DNA of 17,958 nt from contig JAEZSL010000098.1 in NCBI GenBank assembly GCA_023443925.1, positions 1 to 17,958 of the forward strand. Direction: 5' to 3'. Below, in pieces: positions 7,493 through 15,091 of this stretch (its first letter is position 1; every line of letters begins with the position of its first letter). This DNA is from Bacillota bacterium. Its GTDB lineage: Bacteria > Bacillota_A > Clostridia > Lachnospirales > Lachnospiraceae. A program made the position numbers and the translations under genes. The notes beneath the pieces were generated by a model. The model had not been told where the DNA came from. It did no database searches and worked only from the letters and a program-made list of their open reading frames with translations.

Positions 7493-8440
7493 TTATTCGC
7501 CCCTGACTCTGCACCTGCTGCATAAATTTCTTTCTCCGGCTTGGGAAACAGGTATAGTAATAATAGTTCTTTTCAGTCCGCTGCATGCCAGGTTATAATG
7601 ATACCGGTCACCGGAATCTGTTATATAAACAGTTTGTCCGCCGTCTGCGGCACTGTCTTTACATAAATTACATTCTGTATATTTACCGCCTGCCTCATTA
7701 CGTAAACCACTAACCTGCCCTGCATTTACTTCCTGAATAGAAAGCTTCAAATAGGTACAATCACGAAACAAATGATATACCGTTCCGGTTTCCGTGATAA
7801 AAACCATTTTTTCGTTTTCTTCGCCAGGAGAAGTTGAATCGGGGGACTCATTTTTTAACGCAACTTTATGCCCGTTCCAGCCTCGCAGCCTGACCCGCTG
7901 CATAACCGGTATATCCTGTATATTAAAAAACATAATCGGCAGTCTGATATCATAGCTGACTATAATATCAATTGCATTATCCTCCTTCATAAAACCCGAT
8001 AAATAAGTGTGGATTCCATCAAATCCCTTCTTTATACAAAACCGGTTTATTGTACTGACATCAAGATAATCCTGCATTTTGACTTTATAATAAGTACTGT
8101 CAATGGTCTTTGCGATGACTTCTTCCATACTGTATGAAAGACTGTTTTTGGTATCTTCCGCCTGATTTTCCCCAACTCCATTAAGCTCTGCCTTTTCTTT
8201 TGTATCCGCCGGATAATTGGTATTTTCTTTTTCATATTCCGTAACATAATCATATACATACGCGTACTTAGCCGAAAACAATCCGGTTTCAGTTATGGCG
8301 TTCTGAAGGCTTTCCTGCAGCCGGATGATTTGCAGGAAATAGATGAAAGCAATCATAATATAGATAAAAATAGGTAACACCAGTGCTGCTTCTACTGTCA
8401 GGGATCCATGAATTACTGTTATTTTTTTGTTTCTTCTCAT
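7493..8440 (-). CDS. TadE-like pseudopilin with tandem Cys/His C-terminal motifs
   Basis: This 315-residue protein begins with a short basic leader, then HG|SLTVEAALVLPIFIYIMIAF: after cleavage at Gly, Glu is at +5, as in TadE and type IVb pilins. The middle (about 40-205) is an extracellular domain without a recognised family. Two copies of a short module end the protein. Copy 1 (about 212-260) starts VFITETGTVYH and has His223, Cys228, Cys257 and Cys260. Copy 2 (about 271-310) starts VYITDSGDRYH and has His281, Cys286, Cys307 and Cys310. The spacing H-x4-C...C-x2-C suggests a small metal-binding or disulphide-bonded fold, as on other secreted Firmicutes proteins with a similar YHxxxC...CxxC pattern. 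ATG 8440 is preceded by GAGG at 7 nt. It lies 223 bp after the DUF5702 gene across an inverted-repeat element. Confidence 0.82.
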   Translation of the reverse strand: MRRNKKITVIHGSLTVEAALVLPIFIYIMIAFIYFLQIIRLQESLQNAITETGLFSAKYAYVYDYVTEYEKENTNYPADTKEKAELNGVGENQAEDTKNSLSYSMEEVIAKTIDSTYYKVKMQDYLDVSTINRFCIKKGFDGIHTYLSGFMKEDNAIDIIVSYDIRLPIMFFNIQDIPVMQRVRLRGWNGHKVALKNESPDSTSPGEENEKMVFITETGTVYHLFRDCTYLKLSIQEVNAGQVSGLRNEAGGKYTECNLCKDSAADGGQTVYITDSGDRYHYNLACSGLKRTIITIPVSQAGERNLCSRCRVRGE

Positions 8441-8664
8441 GGTTTTTCCTCATTTATAATTGGTAAATTTATTATTGAATTTATACAGTATTTTAGAATG
8501 GATTGGGATATCCGTTCCCAGAAAAATGTTTGGATGATGTTTTCTTGGAGAGAGAATTGTTTGTTTAATTTTATTTTTAGGTGTTTAAATGTGATTAAAA
8601 GACAAGAACGGATATCCCGATCCATTCTAAATAACTGATACAGCGCAAAGAAGTATATCTTCAT
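8437..8664 (-). CDS. Doubtful 75-residue open frame filling the gap between two pilus genes
   Basis: An ATG at 8662-8664 overlaps the TGA of the DUF5702 gene (ATGA), and its own TGA overlaps the ATG of the next gene (ATGA), so it tiles the gap exactly. The product would be MKIYFFALYQLF..., basic and partly hydrophobic, with no family that I recognise. It has no ribosome binding site and would depend on translational coupling. Its sequence is almost wholly the inverted-repeat element described separately, so the frame may merely be open by chance. Confidence 0.2.
   Translation of the reverse strand: MKIYFFALYQLFRMDRDIRSCLLITFKHLKIKLNKQFSLQENIIQTFFWERISQSILKYCINSIINLPIINEEKP
8492..8631. repeat. 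140-bp element with 26-bp inverted terminal repeats inside the pilus operon
   Basis: The left arm (8492-8517) and right arm (8606-8631) are complementary at 25 of 26 positions; the one difference, T8504 against G8619, is a G-U pair in plus-strand RNA and a mismatch in minus-strand RNA. Weaker pairing continues outward through CAGT and its complement. Each arm contains the 8-bp palindrome GGATATCC. Inside the loop a second stem (CCAGAAAA near 8518 with TTTTCTTGG near 8550-8558) can form. It resembles a small non-autonomous MITE-like insertion or a structured operon spacer. No target-site duplication is obvious and no second copy was seen in the window. Confidence 0.75.
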
Positions 8665-11129
8665 CAGTAGGAATTTTCAAAAGCAGCATGATACTTATAC
8701 CCATACTTCTCATTGCTTAACATTTTTCGGATAAAAGGAAGATTAATAAATTTAGTACCCATCTCAAAGTCTGCTGCTGCCCGGTATCCAAAGATGCAGT
8801 TTTTCATATAAAAACTATCCTCATACTTAAGCTGTATATTTTCCTGAATTAAATCCATTGCCCGAAAACTTTTATTAGTCCGGCTTTCCATATAAAGAAA
8901 TAACTTGAGGTAACCCTCATAATTTAGATCCACAAGAGTTTTATTTCCCTTAATACTTTCCGCTTTGATTTTAATGAACTCCTTATTAAAACGAAAAAGA
9001 TCATATAGCCCTACCTGTATATCACTTCCTTTCTTTAACAATGGCAAGGTTTTTCCCTGTAAAAGTGCTTTTACGTCTACCAGCGATTCTGCAAAAGCCC
9101 ATACCGTAATAACAATCATTTTTGTAATTTCTACTAAGGCCGGCAATCCGGTAAAACCAACAAAGCCTGCGGCTAATATACGAGCCTCCTCATTACTCTT
9201 CTTATCGCTTAACAGAGTAAAAAGATTCATAGCCGTACGTATTAATAGAATCCTCATAAGAACTGCTTTTAAATTATCATAATCCGCAGTTTTTCCCATA
9301 ATGATATATTCCAGTTCATAGTCCAGGGCTTTCATTTCATCCGATAAAACTGAAGCATTATAATTTTCATAATGTTCCATCAGATATTCCTGAAGCAGCA
9401 GTATTTCTCCGGCTTCTTCCACTCCCTTATATGCCGTTTCTTTCATATCCATCTCTTTGCTAAAACCATCGATGATCCCGGAAAGAAAATCACCGCCACC
9501 TGGTAAATCAATATTAGAAAGTGAATCCATAAAATCCGCTGTCTCCTCCTCTGACTGTATTTTATGAATTTCTGAAGGTAATTCCGCACCACTTACTTTT
9601 TTTTGAGAGACCTTTTGCATATCTTCTATCAGTAATCCCATTACGCCATTATCCAGCATGCTTTTAACTTCGGAGAAAAACGGGTCACTGTCAACCGGTT
9701 TAACCAACGTACTATAATCAAATATAAGTTTATCACAGCTATATGCTTTTATAGATTTTCCTATTCTGAACAAGGCTGATTTTAGACTGCTCCAGGATTC
9801 TTTATCAGATGCTGCACGAAAACGGGTATCCGGCTTTACTGTTAACAGCACATTTTCATTTGCTTTCAGTGTGTTCCTCATTCCGGTAAAATCATATTGA
9901 TTTCTGATACTGTCATCCTTCCCATCCGTTCCTTTATACTTCTCCATAAGTGTTAAATCATCCAATAAACTGTCGTAAAGATCAGTACTCAGATTGTCCC
10001 GGTTCTCTTCTAAAAATTCTTCGTAATCCAGCAGCTTAAGCTCTGTTTCTTCCTGCATCAGAATCAGTTCCTCAATTATCTCCAAAGAACTCTTAATAGT
10101 TGGCAGGATATCTTCCGTCAACTCCTGTAAAACTTTCATACGGTTATTTATTGACTTTATTAAATTATTCTCTATGCGTTTATACTTATCCAGTTTGTCT
10201 TTAGCATTTGAGATAGCTTCCCTTAAGGAGGATAGCTCAGCAGTATCCTCTATGGAGCTTTGATCAATAGCTATTAAGCTTTCATACCGTTCCCTTGCAG
10301 CCTCCTTCTTTACTGCATTCTCATACAGATCGTCTATATCTTTGTCTGCCGCAGCAATAATTTGCCCCGGGTCAACGTAATGGCCTTTCAGAGAAGTAAA
10401 TACCAGTTCATTCCTTACTCCAAGATCAGCTTCTGCCACGGGTAAGGTCTGAATTTTTTTCACAAAATTGTTCAGAACTTCTATTTTTCCGCTTCTGTTA
10501 ATTTTAACTCCTTTCTCATTAATGCTAATGCCTTCAATTAACCTCATAAGGGCTAATAAACGCTTATCTATCTCATACAAACTCTTTTCCGTATCCTGTT
10601 TTTCCTCCAAAACAGCCTGGGCTTTTCCCGTTTCCTGCATGCGGTCAAGTGCCGGCAGGAAATTCTCAATTCCGTTTGCGATTTCTTTATATTTTGTATA
10701 AGCTATTGCTTGATTCACAAACAATTCCCCGTCAAAATCCAGAAGAGTGTTTGTCTTTCCTACCGTGACTCCTGCTGTTTTGATTCCGTATATATTAAAA
10801 TAGGCATACGGGTCTCCCCATGTATTCTCCAGGTTCTTACCGGGATTAAAAGTATACTCCATGTAATCCTTTAGTTTTTCCGAAATGGTTTCCAGATCCA
10901 TATTAACCGTCCCATAGCTTCCATCCAGACCAAACAGGTGATAATCCTGGAACAGCGGCAGGTAATATTCGCTAAGTACTGAATCCATGGCAGTCTGCAA
11001 AGCCCGCTCGGTATAGATTCTGGCACCGTTACTCCTGGCTGCCTCAATGGTGGTCATAATAACTGCCAATATCAGCAGTAATATAAGGCTTAAGAACACT
11101 GTAATGGATCCCTCTTTCTCCTTTGCCAT
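8664..11129 (-). CDS. DUF5702 protein, large TadG-like pilus component
   Basis: This 821-residue protein begins with KEGSITVFLSLILLLILAVIMTTIEAAR, one N-terminal membrane helix preceded by a Gly that resembles a prepilin site, but with Phe rather than Glu at +5. The following YTERALQTAMDSVLSEYYLPLFQDYHLFGLD is the DUF5702 signature of Clostridial Tad loci. The middle (about 170-420) is Glu/Lys/Leu-rich with heptad-like stretches that suggest coiled coils. The C-terminal third holds a hydrophobic helix region around ITKMIVITVWAFAESLVDV. The protein is probably anchored in the membrane with a very large outer part and plays the role TadG has elsewhere; this is inferred from position and form. 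I chose ATG 11129 because GAGG lies 5 nt upstream; a TTG at 11147 would add six residues without a better site. The stop overlaps a doubtful small frame by ATGA. Confidence 0.82.
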   Translation of the reverse strand: MAKEKEGSITVFLSLILLLILAVIMTTIEAARSNGARIYTERALQTAMDSVLSEYYLPLFQDYHLFGLDGSYGTVNMDLETISEKLKDYMEYTFNPGKNLENTWGDPYAYFNIYGIKTAGVTVGKTNTLLDFDGELFVNQAIAYTKYKEIANGIENFLPALDRMQETGKAQAVLEEKQDTEKSLYEIDKRLLALMRLIEGISINEKGVKINRSGKIEVLNNFVKKIQTLPVAEADLGVRNELVFTSLKGHYVDPGQIIAAADKDIDDLYENAVKKEAARERYESLIAIDQSSIEDTAELSSLREAISNAKDKLDKYKRIENNLIKSINNRMKVLQELTEDILPTIKSSLEIIEELILMQEETELKLLDYEEFLEENRDNLSTDLYDSLLDDLTLMEKYKGTDGKDDSIRNQYDFTGMRNTLKANENVLLTVKPDTRFRAASDKESWSSLKSALFRIGKSIKAYSCDKLIFDYSTLVKPVDSDPFFSEVKSMLDNGVMGLLIEDMQKVSQKKVSGAELPSEIHKIQSEEETADFMDSLSNIDLPGGGDFLSGIIDGFSKEMDMKETAYKGVEEAGEILLLQEYLMEHYENYNASVLSDEMKALDYELEYIIMGKTADYDNLKAVLMRILLIRTAMNLFTLLSDKKSNEEARILAAGFVGFTGLPALVEITKMIVITVWAFAESLVDVKALLQGKTLPLLKKGSDIQVGLYDLFRFNKEFIKIKAESIKGNKTLVDLNYEGYLKLFLYMESRTNKSFRAMDLIQENIQLKYEDSFYMKNCIFGYRAAADFEMGTKFINLPFIRKMLSNEKYGYKYHAAFENSY

Positions 11130-11144
11130 AATAACCTCTTTCCT

Positions 11145-11172
11145 CAATATTCTTTTCTCTGATTGAATATTG
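11145..11172. repeat. Inverted repeat just upstream of the DUF5702 gene
   Basis: The arms caatattc (11145-11152) and gaatattg (11165-11172) pair perfectly around a 12-nt loop. In the transcript the hairpin lies between the Flp pilin gene and the ribosome binding site of the DUF5702 gene (GAGG, 11135-11138). Such a hairpin could uncouple abundant pilin mRNA from the downstream genes, but no T-run follows, so it is not a standard terminator. The role is inferred. Confidence 0.35.
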
Positions 11173-11289
11173 GCTAATCTGTAGTTAAGTAACAGCCTTT
11201 CGTATTATCAAACTGACTGGTACAAAAGCTTGATGAATCCTGTATTAGCTTTAAGATATAACTTACTGCCGTTAATCCTGCCTGTATAC

Positions 11290-11478
11290 TTAATCCGATG
11301 TAATATCCTCCATGTTATTGGCAATTGACTCGATTACCCCTTTCACAAAATCCGTAATACTCTGTCTGAACAGAAGCACCAGCCCAACTAGGAGTACCAG
11401 TATCAATATGATCTCTACTATGGCAATACCATCTTCTTCCTTAATAAATTCGCTCATTAATTCTTTTGCTGTGTGCAT
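11290..11478 (-). CDS. Flp/Fap type IVb major pilin
   Basis: This 62-residue pilin precursor has a 17-residue basic/acidic leader ending EEDG, then IAIVEIILILVLLVGLVLLF. Cleavage after Gly17 puts Glu at +5, the signature of type IVb Flp pilins, and leaves a mature pilin of about 45 residues with a hydrophobic core and a short polar tail. It is the probable main subunit of the pilus assembled by the surrounding genes. ATG 11478 is preceded by AAGG about 7 nt away. It follows TadC by 45 bp and precedes the DUF5702 gene by 160 bp. It is placed in the middle of the operon rather than at its front, as in many Firmicutes Tad loci, so its high expression would need a separate signal or transcript stabilisation; no clear promoter was seen just before it. 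Confidence 0.92.
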   Translation of the reverse strand: MHTAKELMSEFIKEEDGIAIVEIILILVLLVGLVLLFRQSITDFVKGVIESIANNMEDITSD

Positions 11479-11523
11479 TGTGACACCTTACCTTTCATAG
11501 TAATCTATAATATTAATAGTTTC

Positions 11524-12990
11524 TTAAATCCGCAAAGAGATAAAGGCCGGGACTAAGATTACCGCCAGAACCAGCATCAGCATTAACATCATAGGAAAAA
11601 GCAGTTTTGTTCCCGCTTCTTCGCCCATTCTTTTCGCAAGTTCTTTTCGTTCTTCAAAAGCCTCGGCAGCTTCCAACTCCAGCTGATGCAGTAAACCGGA
11701 GGATCCTTTTTTCACATTCTGAGCTAATAATGAACTGAACCTAAGATAGGGTATAAGTTTCGTTCGCCGCCCGAACCGTTCATAGGCAGTCATCTCCGAA
11801 GTACCTAGCATAAGTTCACCATAGGTTATGGTCATTTCTTCATAAGCATACCGTTTTTTTCCGCCTTTCTCCTTATAATCCTTTGCAATCTTATTCCAGG
11901 CATTGGACAAAGACATACCGGCGCCTACCAATAATGTAAATTTATTTATGATTTCCGGATAATCTAAAAGCATCTCCCTGTTCCTTTTTTCTACCTTGTC
12001 GTATAAATCTCGATCCATAAGCTTATATAGTAAAAAAGCTGCTATTAACCCAAATAGCAGAAACATTCCGCCACTCTTATCATGATTTTCGGCCCAGGAT
12101 ATACGCTGCTGCTGTATGGAATCCGGCAATACCAGCCGGTCTTTTGTTTTTGTCTCTTCATTGGCAGCATCAATTGCCTCCTCCAGGTTTTTTCTTGCCA
12201 GCTCCGATTTTGTGTACACTCTGGGCAAGACCTTAAAATAGCTGGTATATTCCTGAATATCCTTGTTATATGTAATTGTTGCGGTTACCGGGACCAATAC
12301 CTCTTCTGCTATTTCTTTATTGTGTACTTTTCCTTCAAAATCAATTATCCTGGAATTGCCGCTGCTCCACCGGACAGACATGTTGATATCCGGAATATAA
12401 GAAATAAAGTTTAAGTCCGTAGTAACTTTATCCGGTGATTCATTATTTTTAAGTATCCGCTTATCGATGTATTCTTTGGCATATTGAAACTGCTCATTCA
12501 TTTCGGCACTGTCGTACTGCTTTTCTGATACATCCAAATGCATCTCTTCCTCCAGAACAGTGGAACCTTGTTCCGAAACATTTACTTTAAGATCAACAGT
12601 TTTTGATCCTTCCTGATACCCAGGTCTTTGCAGATATCTACCCTCTAATAGCTGCTTATTACCGGATAGCGGCAGGTCGTTAATCATCGAAAAAATATTA
12701 GCCGTAAAGATAATAACTGCCGACATCACAACCTTACCGCACAGGTATACCCTTCTTATATGATCCGGTGATTCGCCTATATACAGTGCCTTAAGTGGTT
12801 CCTCCAAATTATCCGCTGCATTTCTTTTATTCAGTTTCAATTTATCCATTAGAAAAAACCCCAGAGGATACAAAGATTTAAACCGGTACAGCTTATTATC
12901 CAAACTGTTAACCGTATCGCATTCATAATTTTTAGAAAGACTCCAGAGTATAATAAACCCCAGTAATATCGTTATATTTAATACTATCAT
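11524..12990 (-). CDS. tadC: TadC-like inner-membrane platform protein with an Ig-like insertion
   Basis: This 488-residue protein has membrane segments near residues 2-17 and 83-103, then a polar insertion from about 105 to 306, a third segment near 308-322, a cytoplasmic T2SF/TadC domain (about 335-450) and a last hydrophobic helix (465-485). The T2SF part reads LLDYPEIINKFTLLVGAGMSLSNAW, typical of TadC. Within the insertion, residues about 190-257 (SVRWSSGNSRIIDFEGKV ... VPVTATI ... YFKVLPR) match the pattern of small bacterial Ig-like domains. With TadB it should form the platform on which Flp pilins are assembled; the Ig-like part is predicted to face the outside. ATG 12990 follows GGAGGAAA closely. 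It is 33 bp after TadB. Confidence 0.85.
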   Translation of the reverse strand: MIVLNITILLGFIILWSLSKNYECDTVNSLDNKLYRFKSLYPLGFFLMDKLKLNKRNAADNLEEPLKALYIGESPDHIRRVYLCGKVVMSAVIIFTANIFSMINDLPLSGNKQLLEGRYLQRPGYQEGSKTVDLKVNVSEQGSTVLEEEMHLDVSEKQYDSAEMNEQFQYAKEYIDKRILKNNESPDKVTTDLNFISYIPDINMSVRWSSGNSRIIDFEGKVHNKEIAEEVLVPVTATITYNKDIQEYTSYFKVLPRVYTKSELARKNLEEAIDAANEETKTKDRLVLPDSIQQQRISWAENHDKSGGMFLLFGLIAAFLLYKLMDRDLYDKVEKRNREMLLDYPEIINKFTLLVGAGMSLSNAWNKIAKDYKEKGGKKRYAYEEMTITYGELMLGTSEMTAYERFGRRTKLIPYLRFSSLLAQNVKKGSSGLLHQLELEAAEAFEERKELAKRMGEEAGTKLLFPMMLMLMLVLAVILVPAFISLRI

Positions 12991-13023
12991 TTTCCTCCTG
13001 TCTCCCGTAAATACACGGTTCTG

Positions 13024-13767
13024 TTAAACTTCTATATTAATAATTCTCCTGGTCAGCCGGAATACGACAAAATATAGTACGAGTATCCCGGTCATAAATA
13101 TAATTCCAAAGATATTATGATACAGCGGGTTTAAAAAACCTCCCGAAAACATACGCAGATATAAAATAATGAAAAAAGGAATCAGACTCATAATATCCGC
13201 CTCAAATTTTTTTCCCGTAATTAAAGTAATTATTTCTCTTTTCACCTCAATCTTGTCACTGATAGTATTTCCGGTGGTTCGGATTATCTTTATAATATCC
13301 CCGCCGGTTCTCTTAGCCGTTACAAACACCTCGGCAAAATTGGCAATATCCTCTATGCCGCTGCGGACTGCCAGATCCTTTAAGGTTGATTCCACCGTTC
13401 GGTTCGTATTCAGCTGATGCACAATTCCCTCAAACTCCAGCACAATCCGTGCGTCGGGAGAATACATTAATTTTAAATCCGCCACAGCCTGACTGAAGGC
13501 ATTTTCAATGGAATAACCGGCATTTAACGCTGCCGATAAACTGGCTAATCCATCCTTGAATTCCAGATTCAGCTGCCATTTTCTTTTTTCTATCAGCTGC
13601 TTCTTTTTTATTTGTACATGAATAAAGCCGTAGGGAATTAATAAAATTGCACCGATTAGACTGTAGTAAAATACATATCCGGTGATTGCACCTAAGACAG
13701 CTCCCTGAAAAAAATAGCTGCTCCATTCTTTTTTTGAATATTGGTATAAGTTATAATCGCTTATCAC
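13024..13767 (-). CDS. tadB: TadB-like inner-membrane platform protein (T2SF family)
   Basis: This 247-residue protein has an N-terminal membrane hairpin (about 18-50), a cytoplasmic T2SF domain (about 65-195) with FKDGLASLSAALNAGYSIENAF and the AEVFVTAKRTGGD motif typical of TadB, and two C-terminal membrane segments (about 195-240). It pairs with TadC to form the assembly platform. Its GTG start overlaps the stop of the CpaF gene by four bases (GTGA), which implies translational coupling between motor and platform. The ribosome binding site GCGGGG is weak, consistent with coupling. It is shorter than Gram-negative TadB proteins, which carry a longer N-terminal part, but the core is complete. 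Confidence 0.92.
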   Translation of the reverse strand: MISDYNLYQYSKKEWSSYFFQGAVLGAITGYVFYYSLIGAILLIPYGFIHVQIKKKQLIEKRKWQLNLEFKDGLASLSAALNAGYSIENAFSQAVADLKLMYSPDARIVLEFEGIVHQLNTNRTVESTLKDLAVRSGIEDIANFAEVFVTAKRTGGDIIKIIRTTGNTISDKIEVKREIITLITGKKFEADIMSLIPFFIILYLRMFSGGFLNPLYHNIFGIIFMTGILVLYFVVFRLTRRIINIEV

Positions 13768-14978
13768 AGAATCCCCGCTTTACTTAATTTTGATAAGTTA
13801 ATCAATTCATTATTTGTTTTCTGCAGCTCCCCCAATACCTTGCCGCTGCTGCCTTCTCCAGATTCCTTAAACACATAGAGTTTATTTACTTCGATTTCAC
13901 CGTCCGTGCAGTCAAGCACTTCTGATACCTCCAGCACTTTCCTGCTTTTATCCCGCAGCCTTCCCAAATGTACGATGATATCGATGGCGGATGCAATCTG
14001 CTTTCTGACGGCCATCAACGGAATATCGGTGCCCATAAGTACCAGGGTCTCCAGGCGGTTTAACATATCCACAGTGGAATTGGCATGGCCTGTGGACATG
14101 GAGCCGTCATGTCCACTGTTCATAGCCTGTAACATATCGATAGCAGCAGCATCCCTTACTTCGCCGACGACAATCCGGTCAGGCCTCATACGCAAACTCG
14201 ATTTTATCAGCTCTCTTATATTTACCGCATTCTTCCCCTCCACATTGGCATTACGGGCTTCCAGTTTTACGAGATTCGGAATAGACTTAATCTGTAGTTC
14301 TGCGGAATCTTCAATGGTGATAACCCTTTCATCCTTGGGAATAAAATTGGAGAGTACATTAAGAAACGTTGTCTTTCCGGAACCGGTTCCTCCGCTGATA
14401 AATATATTATAGCCCGCAATCACCAGCTTTTCTAAAAATCCGGATACCTCTTCTGTTATAGATCCGGTTTCTATTAATTTATGGATGGTTATGGGATTAT
14501 CGGGAAACTTCCGGATGGTTACCACCGGGCCGTCCAGTGCTACGGGCGGCAGGACGATATTGACTCTTGAACCGTCGGACAGCCTGGCATCTACAATAGG
14601 GCTTGCCTCATTTATAATCCGGTTTGACTTAGAAACAATCTGCTGTACCACATCCTCCAGTTTTTTACTGGACTCAAACTGTTTATTCCAGGGTCTGATT
14701 GCACCATCTTGTTCAACAAAAATATTATCTGCCCCGTTTATCATAATTTCCGTAATCGACGTATCCTCCACCAGCTCCTGTAAAATATCCAGTCTTCTTA
14801 TAGAATTAAACACTTCTCTTCTAAGCCGCCTTTTGTCCTGTATGCTTATATAGCTGCCCTTGGATTTAATCAATAAGTTCTCGTCGATTACTTCCAGTAT
14901 TTCTTCATCCTTTAATTCTTTTGTTATATCGATTTTTTGTATAACCAGCTCCTGAAGCTCCTGTTTTTCTATCTCCAT
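13764..14978 (-). CDS. cpaF: CpaF/TadA-type pilus assembly ATPase
   Basis: This 404-residue cytoplasmic hexameric secretion ATPase of the VirB11/GspE superfamily powers Flp pilus assembly. Motifs are intact: Walker A GGTGSGKT (about 196-203), the Asp box VITIEDSAELQ, Walker B RPDRIVVGEVRD (about 265-276) and the His box GHDGSMSTGHAN (from about 289). The N-terminal domain (ITEIMINGADNIFVEQDG) is typical of CpaF. I chose ATG 14978, which has AGAGG at 5 nt; GTG 14984 lies within that site and is less likely. It overlaps TadB by four bases. The 107-nt gap to the CpaE-like gene upstream holds a possible internal promoter. Confidence 0.96.
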   Translation of the reverse strand: MEIEKQELQELVIQKIDITKELKDEEILEVIDENLLIKSKGSYISIQDKRRLRREVFNSIRRLDILQELVEDTSITEIMINGADNIFVEQDGAIRPWNKQFESSKKLEDVVQQIVSKSNRIINEASPIVDARLSDGSRVNIVLPPVALDGPVVTIRKFPDNPITIHKLIETGSITEEVSGFLEKLVIAGYNIFISGGTGSGKTTFLNVLSNFIPKDERVITIEDSAELQIKSIPNLVKLEARNANVEGKNAVNIRELIKSSLRMRPDRIVVGEVRDAAAIDMLQAMNSGHDGSMSTGHANSTVDMLNRLETLVLMGTDIPLMAVRKQIASAIDIIVHLGRLRDKSRKVLEVSEVLDCTDGEIEVNKLYVFKESGEGSSGKVLGELQKTNNELINLSKLSKAGIL

Positions 14979-15050
14979 GCTCACCTCTCATTTCAAAATA
15001 TAGGATTCGAGTGTTTCAAAACACAAAATTGACCTTTTAACGCCTTAATG

Positions 15051-15079
15051 CATATAAGTGATTGCTCATAATTTAGCAA
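15051..15079 (-). promoter_or_regulatory. Possible internal promoter before cpaF
   Basis: On the minus strand TTGCTA (15074-15079) and TATATG (15051-15056) are exactly 17 nt apart, each matching the sigma-A consensus at four of six bases. It lies in the 107-nt gap before cpaF and would give a leader of about 65 nt. A small palindrome, gtgtttcaaaacac at 15011-15024, falls inside that leader. Confidence 0.3.
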
Positions 15080-15091
15080 CTATAATTAACA

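Noticed and set aside
8408..8638. Plus-strand frame of 76 codons across the inverted-repeat element
   Set aside because: It overlaps the start of the TadE-like gene on the other strand, has no ribosome binding site and no recognisable product.
13906..14853. Long plus-strand frames opposite the cpaF gene
   Set aside because: They mirror a gene with intact CpaF motifs, have no ribosome binding sites and give Ser/Thr-rich products typical of antisense frames.
15011..15024. Palindrome gtgtttcaaaacac before cpaF as an operator
   Set aside because: The short AT-rich palindrome could arise by chance; no second copy or regulator was seen, so it is mentioned only under the promoter candidate.
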